NCBI RefSeq assembly: GCF_000744705.1
Contig: NZ_JQML01000001.1
Coordinates: 3,482,017 to 3,546,016 of the forward strand
Direction of reading: 5' to 3'
From: Streptacidiphilus albus JL83
GTDB taxonomy: Bacteria; Actinomycetota; Actinomycetes; Streptomycetales; Streptomycetaceae
DNA: 64,000 nucleotides
Numbering within the stretch: position 1 is the first letter of the stretch; each line of letters starts with the position of its first letter. Below are positions 6,818 to 14,812 of this stretch, in pieces. The position numbers and the translations under genes were made by a program. A model generated the notes under the pieces. That model was given only the letters and a program-made list of their open reading frames with translations. It was not told the origin of the DNA and did no database searches.

Positions 6818-8974
6818 ATGCCGACCATTTCGCTGCCCCGCCAACACACCCGCACCCGCCGGTTCACCCTCGGCCGGCCGACGCACCTCACTCTCGCTCC
6901 GGACGGCGACACCCTGTTCTTCCTGCGCAGCCGGTCCGGCGACGACCCGGCCGGCTGCCTGTGGGCGCAGGACCTCACCGCTCCGGAGGGCACCCCGCCC
7001 GAGCAGCGCGAGCGGCTGCTCGCCGACCCCGCCGCGCTGGTGGCCGACGCGTCCGAGGAGCTGTCGGAGGAGGAGCTGACCCGGCGCGAGCGGGCCCGCA
7101 CCCAGGGCACCGGAATCGTCGACTACGCCACCGACGCCGCCGCCCGGCTCGCCGTCTTCGCCCTCTCCGGCGGGCTGTGGACGGTCGACACCGCCACCGG
7201 CCGGGCCCGGCTGCTGCCGACCGGCGGCGCGGTGGTCGACCCGCGCCCCGACCCGACCGGCCGCCGGATCGCCTACGCCGCCGACGGCGCCCTCCGGGTC
7301 ATCGACGCGGACGGCGGCAACGACCGCGCCGTCGCCTCCCCCGACGGGCCCGACGTCGTCCTCGGCCTCGCCGAGCACGTGGCCGCCGAGTCGATGGGCC
7401 GTCACCGCGGCTACTGGTGGTCACCCGACGGCGAGCGGCTGCTGGTCGCCCGGGTGGACCAGAGCGCCGTGCAGACCTGGTACATCTCGGACCCGTCCGA
7501 GCCGGCCAAGCCGCCGCGCACCGTCCGCTACCCGGCCGCGGGCACGGCCAATGCCGAGGTCACCCTGTGGATCGCCGAGCTGGACGGCGAGTTGGACGGC
7601 GAGCTGACCGCCGTCCAGTGGGACCGGGCCGCGTTCGAGTACCTGACCGAGGCCGGCTGGGACGCCCACGGCCCCTTCGCCGCCGTCCAGAGCCGGGACC
7701 AGCGCACGGTCCTGGTCCTCGGCATCGACCCGGCGGACGGCCGGACCTCACTGCTGGCCGAGCAGCACGACGACTGCTGGGTGCAGCTCGTGGCCGGACT
7801 GCCCGCGCGCACCGGCTCCGGCGCCCTGCTCACCCACGCCGACCTGGACGGCGTCCGCCGGCTCGCGGTGGACGGCAGCCCGGTCGGCCCGGCCGGGGTC
7901 AACCTGCGCGAGCTGCTGGCGGCGGACGGCGAGGAACTGCTCTTCCTCGGCTCCCCCACCGACGACCCGACCGTGATCCAGCTCTGGCGGCACCGGCCCG
8001 ACCGGGGCGCGGAGTGCCTCACCCCCGAGCCCGGCGTGCACACCGGCACCGCCCGCGCCGGGACGCTGGTGCTCACCAGCCGCTTCCCCGACCGGCCGGA
8101 CTCCGACACCCGGGTCCTCCGGGGACCGGACGCCACCCCGGTGACCGTCCGCTCGCTGGCGCAGACCCCGCAGCTGGCCCTGCGTCAGGTGCGGCTCGCC
8201 ACCGGCCCCCGACGGCTGCGCAGCCAGCTCTTCCTGCCCTCCTGGCACCGGCCGGGCCAGGGCCGGCTGCCGGTGCTGCTGGACCCCTACTCGGGTCCGG
8301 CGGTGCAGAAGGTCACCGCCGACCAGTCCGCCCACTCGTTCCTCTCCCAGTGGTTCGCCGAGCAGGGCTTCGCCGTCCTGGTCACCGACGGGCGGGGCAC
8401 CCCCGGACGCGGCCCGGCCTGGGAGCGCGAGATCTACGGCGACCCCTACACCCTGGTGCTGGAGGACCAGGTCGCGGCGCTGCACTCGGCCGCCCGCCGG
8501 CACCAGGAGCTCGACCTGACCCGGGTCGGCATCCGCGGCTGGTCCTACAGCGGCAGCCTGGCCGCGCTCGCGGTGCTGCGCCGCCCTGACGTCTTCCACA
8601 CCGCCGTCGCCGGGGCCGCCGTCGCCGACCAGCGGCTCTACGACACCCACTGGCGCGAGCGCTTCCTCGGCCACCCGGAGGAGCACCCGGACCGCTACGA
8701 CCAGGCCTCGCTGCTGCGCGAGGCCCCCAACCTCACCCGTCCGCTGCTGCTGATCCACGGCCTCGCGGACGACAACGTCTTTCCGGCCAACACCCTCCGG
8801 CTCTCCGCCGCGCTGCTGGCGGCCGGCCGCCAGCACGAGGTGCTCCCGCTGACCGGCGTCACCCACATGTCCACCGACGAGTCGGTCATGGAGAACCTGC
8901 TGCTCCACCAGCTCGCCTTCCTTCGCCGCACCCTGGGCCTCAAGCCGGCCGAGGACCGGTCGGCCCGAGGGTGA
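6818..8974 (+). CDS. S9 family prolyl oligopeptidase / dipeptidyl peptidase IV-like
   Basis: The 718-residue protein has an N-terminal beta-propeller-like half (DPP IV N-terminal region) and a C-terminal alpha/beta-hydrolase domain. The catalytic triad is visible: Ser576 in GWSYSG, Asp651 in HGLADDNV and His683 in THMS. VTDGRGTPGRGPAWE just before the nucleophile region is typical of DPP IV-like peptidases. It should release dipeptides or cut after proline or alanine. No signal peptide is evident, so it is probably cytoplasmic. I chose ATG 6818 because AGGA lies eight bases upstream; ATG 6809 is the alternative. The end overlaps the convergent antiporter gene by 35 bp. Confidence 0.9.
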   Translation: MPTISLPRQHTRTRRFTLGRPTHLTLAPDGDTLFFLRSRSGDDPAGCLWAQDLTAPEGTPPEQRERLLADPAALVADASEELSEEELTRRERARTQGTGIVDYATDAAARLAVFALSGGLWTVDTATGRARLLPTGGAVVDPRPDPTGRRIAYAADGALRVIDADGGNDRAVASPDGPDVVLGLAEHVAAESMGRHRGYWWSPDGERLLVARVDQSAVQTWYISDPSEPAKPPRTVRYPAAGTANAEVTLWIAELDGELDGELTAVQWDRAAFEYLTEAGWDAHGPFAAVQSRDQRTVLVLGIDPADGRTSLLAEQHDDCWVQLVAGLPARTGSGALLTHADLDGVRRLAVDGSPVGPAGVNLRELLAADGEELLFLGSPTDDPTVIQLWRHRPDRGAECLTPEPGVHTGTARAGTLVLTSRFPDRPDSDTRVLRGPDATPVTVRSLAQTPQLALRQVRLATGPRRLRSQLFLPSWHRPGQGRLPVLLDPYSGPAVQKVTADQSAHSFLSQWFAEQGFAVLVTDGRGTPGRGPAWEREIYGDPYTLVLEDQVAALHSAARRHQELDLTRVGIRGWSYSGSLAALAVLRRPDVFHTAVAGAAVADQRLYDTHWRERFLGHPEEHPDRYDQASLLREAPNLTRPLLLIHGLADDNVFPANTLRLSAALLAAGRQHEVLPLTGVTHMSTDESVMENLLLHQLAFLRRTLGLKPAEDRSARG

Positions 8975-10706
8975 TGGCGTAGGCCCCGGGCGGCGGGGCG
9001 GACCCGGCGCCGTTCAGCGTCGGCCGCAGCCGGCCGGCGTCGTCGACGGTGAAGAGCAGGTCCTGGCCGGGGCCCAGCGGCGACCGGCCGGGGCCGACCC
9101 CGATCGCCGCGCCGGCCCGGTGGCGACCGGCCAGCGCCGCCCCGGTCAGCCCCGGGGCGAACAGCACCTCGGCGCGCAGGTAGGGCGCCACCACACCGCG
9201 CCCCTCCTCCCGCTCGGCGAGCCGGTAGACCTCCGGGCCGCCCTCGCTCCGCAGCAGCGTCGCGGCCAGCGCGTTGAAGTCGTCCTCGCCGGTCAGCAGC
9301 AGCACCGAGGTGACGCCTTCGAGCTCCGCGCCCTCGCCGGTCGCGGTGGCCAGCAGCTCGCCCGGCGCCAGCGCCAGTCCGGCCGCGACGATCCGCTCCC
9401 GCTGCTCCGGCTCGCCGGCCCACATCAGCACGTCCAGCCCGGCCCGGCCGAGGGCGCGGCCCAGGTCGACCACCCACGGGTCGCCGCCCACCAGCAGCGG
9501 CCGGGAGCGGGTGGCGCCGGTGACGCCGAGCCGGCGGGCGACCGGGACCACGCTGAGGCCGTAGACCAGCACGGTGCCGACGATCACCACGAAGGTCGCC
9601 GGCAGGATCCGCTCCGCTCCGCCGATGCCCTTCTCGGCCAGGCTCGCCGAGAAGGTGGAGGCAGTGGAGGCGGCCACGATGCCGCGCGGCGCCATCCAGC
9701 CCAGGAAGCCGCGCTCGCCCCGGCCCAGTCCGCCGCCGACCGTGGACAGCCAGGCCACCAGCGGCCGGACGGCCAGCACCAGCAGCGCCGTCAGCAGCAG
9801 CGCCGGGAGGACCACGTGGTGCAGCGAGGCCGGGGTGACGGTCGCCGAGATCGCGATGAACAGCACCCCGATGACCAGCGAGACCAGCGTCTCGAAGAAG
9901 GGTCGGCGGACCACCGGGTCGAGGCCGGGCAGGGTGGCCATGGCGACGCCCATGATGATGGCCGAGATCAGCCCCGCGTCGTCCCGGACCAGGTCGCACC
10001 CGGCCGCCACGCCCACCGTCAGGGCCAGCTGGGTGGTGGTGCCCAGCAGTTCGCCGAGCCGGAGCCGGGTGAGCAGCAGCCAGAGCACCGCCGCCCCGAG
10101 CACGCCGCCGAGGACCCCGGCCCCGGCGCTGGCGAGGATGTGCAGCACGGCGTCGCCCGGACCCACCCGGCGGCCGGACTCCAGCGCCGTGAATACCAGC
10201 GCGCCGAGCACGCCACCGACCGCGTCGATCAGCGAACCCTCCCAGAGCAGGATCCGGCGCAGCCCCGCGCCGGGCCGGACGAAGTTCAGCAGTGGTCCGA
10301 CCACGGTCGGCCCGGAGACGATCAGGATCACTCCGAGCATCACCGCGGCCTTGGCCGAGATGTGCAGCAGCGGGGCCGCCACCAGCGCCGCGACCGGCCA
10401 GGTAACCAGGGTGCCGATCCAGATCAGCCGGGCCACGGTGCGCCGGGCGGCACCGGTCAGCCGCCGCAGGTCGAGTTCGAGACCGGCGTCGTAGAGGATG
10501 ACCGCGACCGCCAGCGACACCAGCGGCGGGAAGGCCGGGCCCAGCAGCTTGTCCGGGTGGACGCCGTCGGTGAGCGCTCCGGCGGTGAAGCCGACCGGGA
10601 GCAGCAGGATGATGGCCGGCAGCCGCAGCCGCGCCGCCAGCAGCTGCGACCCCACCGCGAGCACGGCGATCAGCCCGGCACCCGCGAGGATCTGATCGGA
10701 CGTCAT
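8940..10706 (-). CDS. CPA1-type cation/proton antiporter with C-terminal RCK-like domain
   Basis: The 588-residue protein begins with about 12 membrane helices (residues 1-390) of the Na+/H+ exchanger family, including the early segment LPVGFTAGAL, AVILYDAGLEL and the LWEGSLIDAVGGVLGALVF region. That last segment carries an Asp in the position of the family's cation-binding acidic residue. The C-terminal third (about 400-588) looks like a TrkA-N/TrkA-C (RCK) regulatory domain, the arrangement seen in NhaP2-like antiporters, where nucleotide binding gates transport. It would exchange K+ or Na+ for H+ across the plasma membrane. Upstream lies the left boundary of the island, so the promoter sits in 10707-10786. 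Confidence 0.88.
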   Translation of the reverse strand: MTSDQILAGAGLIAVLAVGSQLLAARLRLPAIILLLPVGFTAGALTDGVHPDKLLGPAFPPLVSLAVAVILYDAGLELDLRRLTGAARRTVARLIWIGTLVTWPVAALVAAPLLHISAKAAVMLGVILIVSGPTVVGPLLNFVRPGAGLRRILLWEGSLIDAVGGVLGALVFTALESGRRVGPGDAVLHILASAGAGVLGGVLGAAVLWLLLTRLRLGELLGTTTQLALTVGVAAGCDLVRDDAGLISAIIMGVAMATLPGLDPVVRRPFFETLVSLVIGVLFIAISATVTPASLHHVVLPALLLTALLVLAVRPLVAWLSTVGGGLGRGERGFLGWMAPRGIVAASTASTFSASLAEKGIGGAERILPATFVVIVGTVLVYGLSVVPVARRLGVTGATRSRPLLVGGDPWVVDLGRALGRAGLDVLMWAGEPEQRERIVAAGLALAPGELLATATGEGAELEGVTSVLLLTGEDDFNALAATLLRSEGGPEVYRLAEREEGRGVVAPYLRAEVLFAPGLTGAALAGRHRAGAAIGVGPGRSPLGPGQDLLFTVDDAGRLRPTLNGAGSAPPPGAYAITLGPTGPRPA

Positions 10707-10785
10707 CCGCCCGCCCGGGCGGGAGAGGTGCTTCGCATGGATCCAGCTTGGCCGCCCCGGACGGTCGGCCGCCGCGGGGCGCGCC

Positions 10786-10815
10786 GTCAGACCAGGGTCT
10801 TCCAGTAGACCAGAA
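10786..10815 (+). repeat. attL-like repeat (displaced VKOR gene end)
   Basis: The sequence matches 20411-20441 with three mismatches and one missing base. The longest uninterrupted shared block is TTCCAGTAG (10800-10808), followed after the indel by ACCAGAA. Read on the minus strand it still encodes the last residues and stop of a VKOR-like protein, which suggests that this is the original chromosomal gene end pushed away by insertion. Confidence 0.7.
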
Positions 10816-11142
10816 CTGAATTCGCAAGGATCTGGCCTGCTTGTTTGCCCCTCGCCATGGCGCTGACCTGGTGAAACTCACTTCATGAGCTTTCACTGGT
10901 CCGCGCCGTTTCTCGCTCTCATGTGCCCTCGTTGTGCCCTCGGCTGCAACCGTCCGTCGAGCCAGACCCCCGGCGGCTAGCCGATCTCGTCAGCGGTGTG
11001 GCAGCCCGTGCGGAGGCCGGGCGGCGGTTCTTCCGCAGCTGATCTCAGGCTCAGGGATCGGCTTGGCTCGGGCTGTTCCCGGCACCAGCTTGACACGTGT
11101 AATTTGCCTGTACCGCAGGCGGCTTGGCTGGATACGTGGGGG
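10816..11142. other. Non-coding left end of island with arm-type repeats
   Basis: No convincing gene is present. It holds an inverted repeat with arms GTGAAA (10871-10876) and TTTCAC (10891-10896) extended by CTCA/TGAG, and a directly repeated TGTGCCC at 10922-10928 and 10933-10939. A GTGCCC pair with the same 11-bp spacing and orientation lies at 20364-20380 near the other end, as expected for arm-type binding sites of a tyrosine recombinase. A promoter for the following small gene should be in 11050-11140. Confidence 0.6.
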
Positions 11143-11517
11143 ATGGCGATGGATGAACGACTGATGGCCATGACGGCGACCATGAAGGCTACCGGGGCCG
11201 CGAAGATGCTCGGCATCGCAAAGCGCATGGTGGCGACTGACCCAGATGTGTCCGGCCGTGACGTCCTCGCGAGGTTGGAGAGCGCGATGGCAGAGGAAGA
11301 AGCAGCGGCTACGGTTGCTTGGGTGGCCAGTGAACCCGACCGAGCGGACTGCATCAAGTGCGGGGGCCCGGTCGAGACTGATTCTCGCGACAGAAGCCGT
11401 TGGATCCACAGCGCCGATGGAAGCAGAGGGTGCCGGGCGGCCACTTTCACCGTGGAGGACGGCTGGGATGAGACGATTCCCAAATCCTGGAATGCTGCCC
11501 CGAAACGATCGGTCTGA
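11143..11517 (+). CDS. Small Cys/His-rich hypothetical protein
   Basis: The 124-residue product is not recognised. The first 55 residues are helical and Met/Ala-rich. The second half has a possible zinc ribbon: Cys70-X2-Cys73, His89 and Cys97, with CIKCGG and WIHS as local motifs, ending in an acidic then basic tail. The ATG at 11143 is preceded by a G-rich stretch GTGGGGG. It lies 48 bp before the HAD gene on the same strand and could be its operon partner. A metal-binding regulator or nucleic-acid-binding protein is possible, but nothing in the sequence proves it. Confidence 0.6.
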   Translation: MAMDERLMAMTATMKATGAAKMLGIAKRMVATDPDVSGRDVLARLESAMAEEEAAATVAWVASEPDRADCIKCGGPVETDSRDRSRWIHSADGSRGCRAATFTVEDGWDETIPKSWNAAPKRSV

Positions 11518-11565
11518 TGATCGTCAGCATCCGCGACGGCGTCGCCGAGCCGTAGAGTCTTCAGG

Positions 11566-12213
11566 GTGCAGCGACTCGCGTTCTTCGACCTGGACGACAC
11601 TCTCATCGACCGCTCGCTGGGCTTCGTCGAGTGTGTCCGGCGCTTCTGTCTGGACCTCGGCCTTGGGGAGGACGTGGAGCTGTGGCTACTGGAGGCTATG
11701 CGCGAGCGCGCGTACCGGAGCGACTTCGAGACCTTGCGCGAGCGATTCGCCCTCCCGCTCGCTACTGATGACCTGTGGGGGCACTACTGCCGGAGTATGG
11801 CTGATGCGGTGACTTGCCCGGCGGCGGTGCTTTCCGGACTGGAGCGGCTCCGGGAAGCCGGTTGGCTGGTGGCGGTGGTGACCAACGGGGCCGGCGACAT
11901 CCAGCGGGCGAAGCTTGCGCGGACGGGGATCGCTCAGCGGGTTGACGCAGTCTGCATCTCGGAGGAGATCGGGATCCGCAAGCCGGACGTCGGGATCTTC
12001 CATGAGGCCGCCCGACTGGTGGGGGTATCGGACTGCTCGGGGGGCTGGATGGTCGGCGACAACGCCCACAACGATATCGGCGGTGGTCGCGCGGCCGGGC
12101 TGCGAACCATATGGGTGTCGCCGGGAAGCGGCGCAGTCGATGCGGACCATGTGGTCTCGACCGCTACTGAAGCCGTCGAGTTGCTTCTGGGGCGCGGGGA
12201 GACGGTCTCGTGA
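11566..12213 (+). CDS. HAD superfamily hydrolase (phosphatase)
   Basis: The 215-residue enzyme shows all four HAD motifs: FFDLDDT near the N-terminus (Asp8 nucleophile, Asp10 acid/base), VVTNG, the Lys in IRKPDVGIF, and GDNAHND. The helical cap between motifs I and II is type C1. It should remove a phosphate from a small metabolite in the cytoplasm; a nucleotide or sugar phosphate is plausible but unproven. The GTG start at 11566 was chosen because the DxD motif begins seven residues later. Its stop codon overlaps the start of the next gene (GTGA), so both are translationally coupled. Confidence 0.88.
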   Translation: MQRLAFFDLDDTLIDRSLGFVECVRRFCLDLGLGEDVELWLLEAMRERAYRSDFETLRERFALPLATDDLWGHYCRSMADAVTCPAAVLSGLERLREAGWLVAVVTNGAGDIQRAKLARTGIAQRVDAVCISEEIGIRKPDVGIFHEAARLVGVSDCSGGWMVGDNAHNDIGGGRAAGLRTIWVSPGSGAVDADHVVSTATEAVELLLGRGETVS

Positions 12214-13055
12214 TCGGCGGTGGTTCGGTCGTGGGAGTCCTTCACCCGGGCAGCATGGGTGCGGCTGTCGCGGGCCAGCTGACCCGAAGAGGGGTGTCGG
12301 TTCTGTGGTGCTCCGCCGGGCGCGGCGCGGCAACGCGGGCGCGTGCCGAACAAGCGGGGTTGGTCGAGGTGACCAGCCTGGGGCAGTTGGCCGAGCGGTG
12401 CGATGTGCTGTTGTCGGTGTGTCCGCCAGCGGCGGCTGAGACGGTGGCTGCCGAGGTCGCGGCGCATGGGTTCGCGAGCGGGTTGTACGTCGAGGCCAAC
12501 GCGGTTACGCCGGCGTGCGTCGAGCGGATCGCGGCAGCGCTCCCGGCCGCGACCGTGGTGGACGGGTCAGTGATCGGTTCGCCGCCGAAGGGCGGTAAGC
12601 AGCCGCGGCTGTTCCTGTCAGGTCCGAGCGGGGCGCTTGAGCAGGTGGTGGCGCTGTTCGACGGAACCGATGTTCGCACTCGCGTACTCGGGGCCGAGCT
12701 GGGCCAGGCCAGTGCGTTGAAACTCGCCTATACGAGCTACCAGAAGGCATCGCGGGTGCTCGCGGCGCTCTCCTATGCGCTGGCGGCCGACCACGGGGTG
12801 GAGGGCGAACTGCTGGAGGTGGCCGCTGACAGGCCGGGCAGCTATCTGCTGGAAACCGGCTACATCGCCAAGACCGCTGCACGGGCCTGGCGGTGGGCTC
12901 CCGAGTTGGTCGAGGCGGCTGACCTGTTGGAGGAGAGTGGCCTGCCGGGCGGACCTCTGCGTGGCGCGGTCGAAGTCCTCGATCGCTGGAAGGGCGAGCG
13001 CGACGTCGACGTGACGCTGGTCGAGGCCCTGGCCAGGCTGCACCGGCCCCGCTAA
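12210..13055 (+). CDS. NAD(P)-dependent oxidoreductase, 6-phosphogluconate dehydrogenase-like
   Basis: The 281-residue protein has an N-terminal Rossmann fold with GVLHPGSMGAAVA, the nucleotide-binding loop of the 6PGDH / 3-hydroxyisobutyrate dehydrogenase superfamily, and LSVCPP at the end of strand 4. The catalytic-region segment VDGSVIGSPP and a helical C-terminal domain (KLAYTSYQKAS) resemble DUF1932-type members, in which the usual catalytic Lys region begins with K-LAY. It should reduce or oxidise a hydroxyl or imine with NAD(P)H. It is coupled to the HAD phosphatase by a 4-bp overlap and converges on the next gene with another 4-bp overlap. Confidence 0.83.
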   Translation: MIGGGSVVGVLHPGSMGAAVAGQLTRRGVSVLWCSAGRGAATRARAEQAGLVEVTSLGQLAERCDVLLSVCPPAAAETVAAEVAAHGFASGLYVEANAVTPACVERIAAALPAATVVDGSVIGSPPKGGKQPRLFLSGPSGALEQVVALFDGTDVRTRVLGAELGQASALKLAYTSYQKASRVLAALSYALAADHGVEGELLEVAADRPGSYLLETGYIAKTAARAWRWAPELVEAADLLEESGLPGGPLRGAVEVLDRWKGERDVDVTLVEALARLHRPR

Positions 13056-13600
13056 CGGAGGGAGGCCAGAACCTTGATGATCTCCGCTGCCGCTTCAGCG
13101 GCAGACACTTGGTCGGTTCGCAGGTGGAGGTCCCAAGTGGCGTGATGCTCCTGGAGGTCGGCCGCTGTGGCGTCCCAGGCGGCCAGCCGGGCCGGGGTGT
13201 CGGTGTCACCGCGTCCGGTGGAGCGCTGGGCGGTGACCTCGCGTGGGCAGTCCAGCTGGACAGCGAGCCAGGCCGCTGGGTAGCCGGTGGCGAGCGCGGT
13301 GATGCCGGCGATCTGGCCCAGGTGCACGATCGGGACGTGGTCCTCGGCGAAGGCGGCGTCCAGGCCGGGGCGGTCGACCAGGTAGACGCTTTGGTAGCGG
13401 TCGTTGCGGTAGACGACGTCTCCGGCCGCTTCGAGTTGGCGGAGCTGTTCAGGTGTGCCCATGCGGTAGCCCTGGCTTCGGCCTTCGCCGATCTTCAGAC
13501 GCGCGAACGGGACGAGCCGTGGGTCGTGGTCGGTCAGGCAGGCCGTGATGGTGTCCTTGCCGCTGGCCGGCGGTCCGTAGAGGATGATCCCGGTCTTCAT
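13052..13600 (-). CDS. P-loop nucleoside/nucleotide kinase-like protein
   Basis: The 182-residue protein starts with a Walker A loop GPPASGKD (residues 9-16) and has a size and layout resembling guanylate kinases: an Arg-rich region, YRNDRYQSVYLVDRP, and a VQLDCPREVTAQRSTGRG lid. It probably phosphorylates a small molecule or nucleotide. It overlaps the upstream HTH/P-loop gene by four bases (ATGA), so the two are co-translated. No specificity motif of true guanylate kinase is clear, and a metabolite kinase or a regulatory ATPase remains possible. Confidence 0.75.
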   Translation of the reverse strand: MKTGIILYGPPASGKDTITACLTDHDPRLVPFARLKIGEGRSQGYRMGTPEQLRQLEAAGDVVYRNDRYQSVYLVDRPGLDAAFAEDHVPIVHLGQIAGITALATGYPAAWLAVQLDCPREVTAQRSTGRGDTDTPARLAAWDATAADLQEHHATWDLHLRTDQVSAAEAAAEIIKVLASLR

Positions 13601-14637
13601 GCGCGGACTGCTCCCAGGGCGAATCGGGTCTGGTCGGCGATGGCGATTGCCGAGCCGTAGCTGTTGTCCACCACGACGTGTGGGACGGACGGGCGCAGGT
13701 CCAGGTCGAGGCCGTCAAGGTACTGGGCCCAGTTGCTGAGCTTCCAGGCGTCGCGCGCGGCGGAGCGGAAGGAGATGTACTCGCGCATCGAGTCCTGGTC
13801 GCAGGTGAGCCAGACCGGGGTGACCTCGACCTGGTAGGCCGCGCAGCGGTTGGCCAGGCGCCGCATCCATACGGGGTCGGTCATCTCACTGATGAACGGC
13901 GCGGTGGCCACGCTGGAGATCCCGCACTCGACGTTGACAAGGATCGAGTCCATCAGGCACTGGTACTCCAGGGGGCGTACCTGGGTGCGGTAGGTCTCGG
14001 ACTGCCGGTCGTTGGGATCGCAGCCGAGTTCCACGAGCAGCCGCTCGACCAGGGGACGGGTGATCGGGTCCTTGTCCAGCAGCGGCCAGCCGGTGAGCTG
14101 GGAGATGAAGCGAGCGAATTCGGACTTGCCGCTGCCCGCGAAGCCGCCGACCAGGACCAGCGAGGGCTTGCCCGGTTCGCCGTCGGTGTGGCGTTGCTGC
14201 CAGGCGTCCAGTATCCGCTCGCGGAGGTCGGACGGTCGCTCGTCCGTCGGCTGGGGCAGCAGCTGCTTCAGGGCTCGGGCCACAGCCTGCGCGCGGGCGG
14301 TGTCCACCTGGTCTCGGAGGTCCGAGAGTTGACGCCTTTCCTCCTCGCCGGGGAGTGGCTTGCGGAAGCCGAGGTCGGGCTCGCCGGCTTGATAGAGCAG
14401 GCAGTAGGCACGGCGATAGTGCGGGCCTGGGTAGACCTCGCCCTGCTCGTGCTGCCACAGGGTCTGGAAGTTGGCTGCTGGTGCGGTCAGCCCGGCCCGT
14501 CGTGCAGTGTCGCGGAGCTGCTCTCCTGCTGCCTCAAGGGTCAGGCCGTGAGCCTCCCGCGCCTCGCGCAGCCGCTCGGGGTACCAGCCCGATCGGTCCT
14601 TGCCCACGTCCCCCACCAGCTCACTGTTGGTCAGCAT
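13597..14637 (-). CDS. HTH (XRE-like) protein fused to P-loop kinase/ATPase domain
   Basis: In this 346-residue protein, residues 17-90 form a helix-turn-helix-like domain (LREAREAHGLTLEAAGEQL and NFQTLWQHEQGEVYP) resembling XRE regulators. A linker leads to a P-loop domain with GFAGSGKS at 165-172, followed by LLDKDPITRPLVE and other zeta-toxin/chloramphenicol-phosphotransferase-like kinase features. It may sense a nucleotide or metabolite and regulate the divergent operon at 14813. A perfect inverted repeat GTGAT-N6-ATCAC lies in the shared intergenic region. The start ATG 14637 is the only good one. Confidence 0.75.
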   Translation of the reverse strand: MLTNSELVGDVGKDRSGWYPERLREAREAHGLTLEAAGEQLRDTARRAGLTAPAANFQTLWQHEQGEVYPGPHYRRAYCLLYQAGEPDLGFRKPLPGEEERRQLSDLRDQVDTARAQAVARALKQLLPQPTDERPSDLRERILDAWQQRHTDGEPGKPSLVLVGGFAGSGKSEFARFISQLTGWPLLDKDPITRPLVERLLVELGCDPNDRQSETYRTQVRPLEYQCLMDSILVNVECGISSVATAPFISEMTDPVWMRRLANRCAAYQVEVTPVWLTCDQDSMREYISFRSAARDAWKLSNWAQYLDGLDLDLRPSVPHVVVDNSYGSAIAIADQTRFALGAVRA

Positions 14638-14812
14638 GATCCCGAGAGTAGGCGAATGGCCAACGATCCCGTGTGTAAGCGGATGTTGAAATCCCGCTGA
14701 ACGGAACGGCGAGCAACCTCGGCAACTCGGAGTGATACGGCGATCACGCTATGCCCGCTGTGATGGCGATGGCAACAGTGCCCACCGGTACCAGCAAGCT
14801 GGAGGCCGCACC
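14638..14812. promoter_or_regulatory. Divergent control region with GTGAT-N6-ATCAC operator candidate
   Basis: The 175-bp region separates the HTH/P-loop gene (minus) from the TrpD-like operon (plus). An exact inverted repeat GTGATACGGCGATCAC sits at 14732-14747. GGAGG at 14801-14805 is the ribosome binding site for ATG 14813 and decides against the longer in-frame start at 14732, which would place the operator inside the gene. Binding by the divergent HTH protein is inferred from position alone. Confidence 0.5.

Noticed and set aside
14732..14812. N-terminal extension of the TrpD-like gene from ATG 14732
   Set aside because: The upstream segment covers a perfect inverted repeat and the strong GGAGG at 14801 serves ATG 14813.
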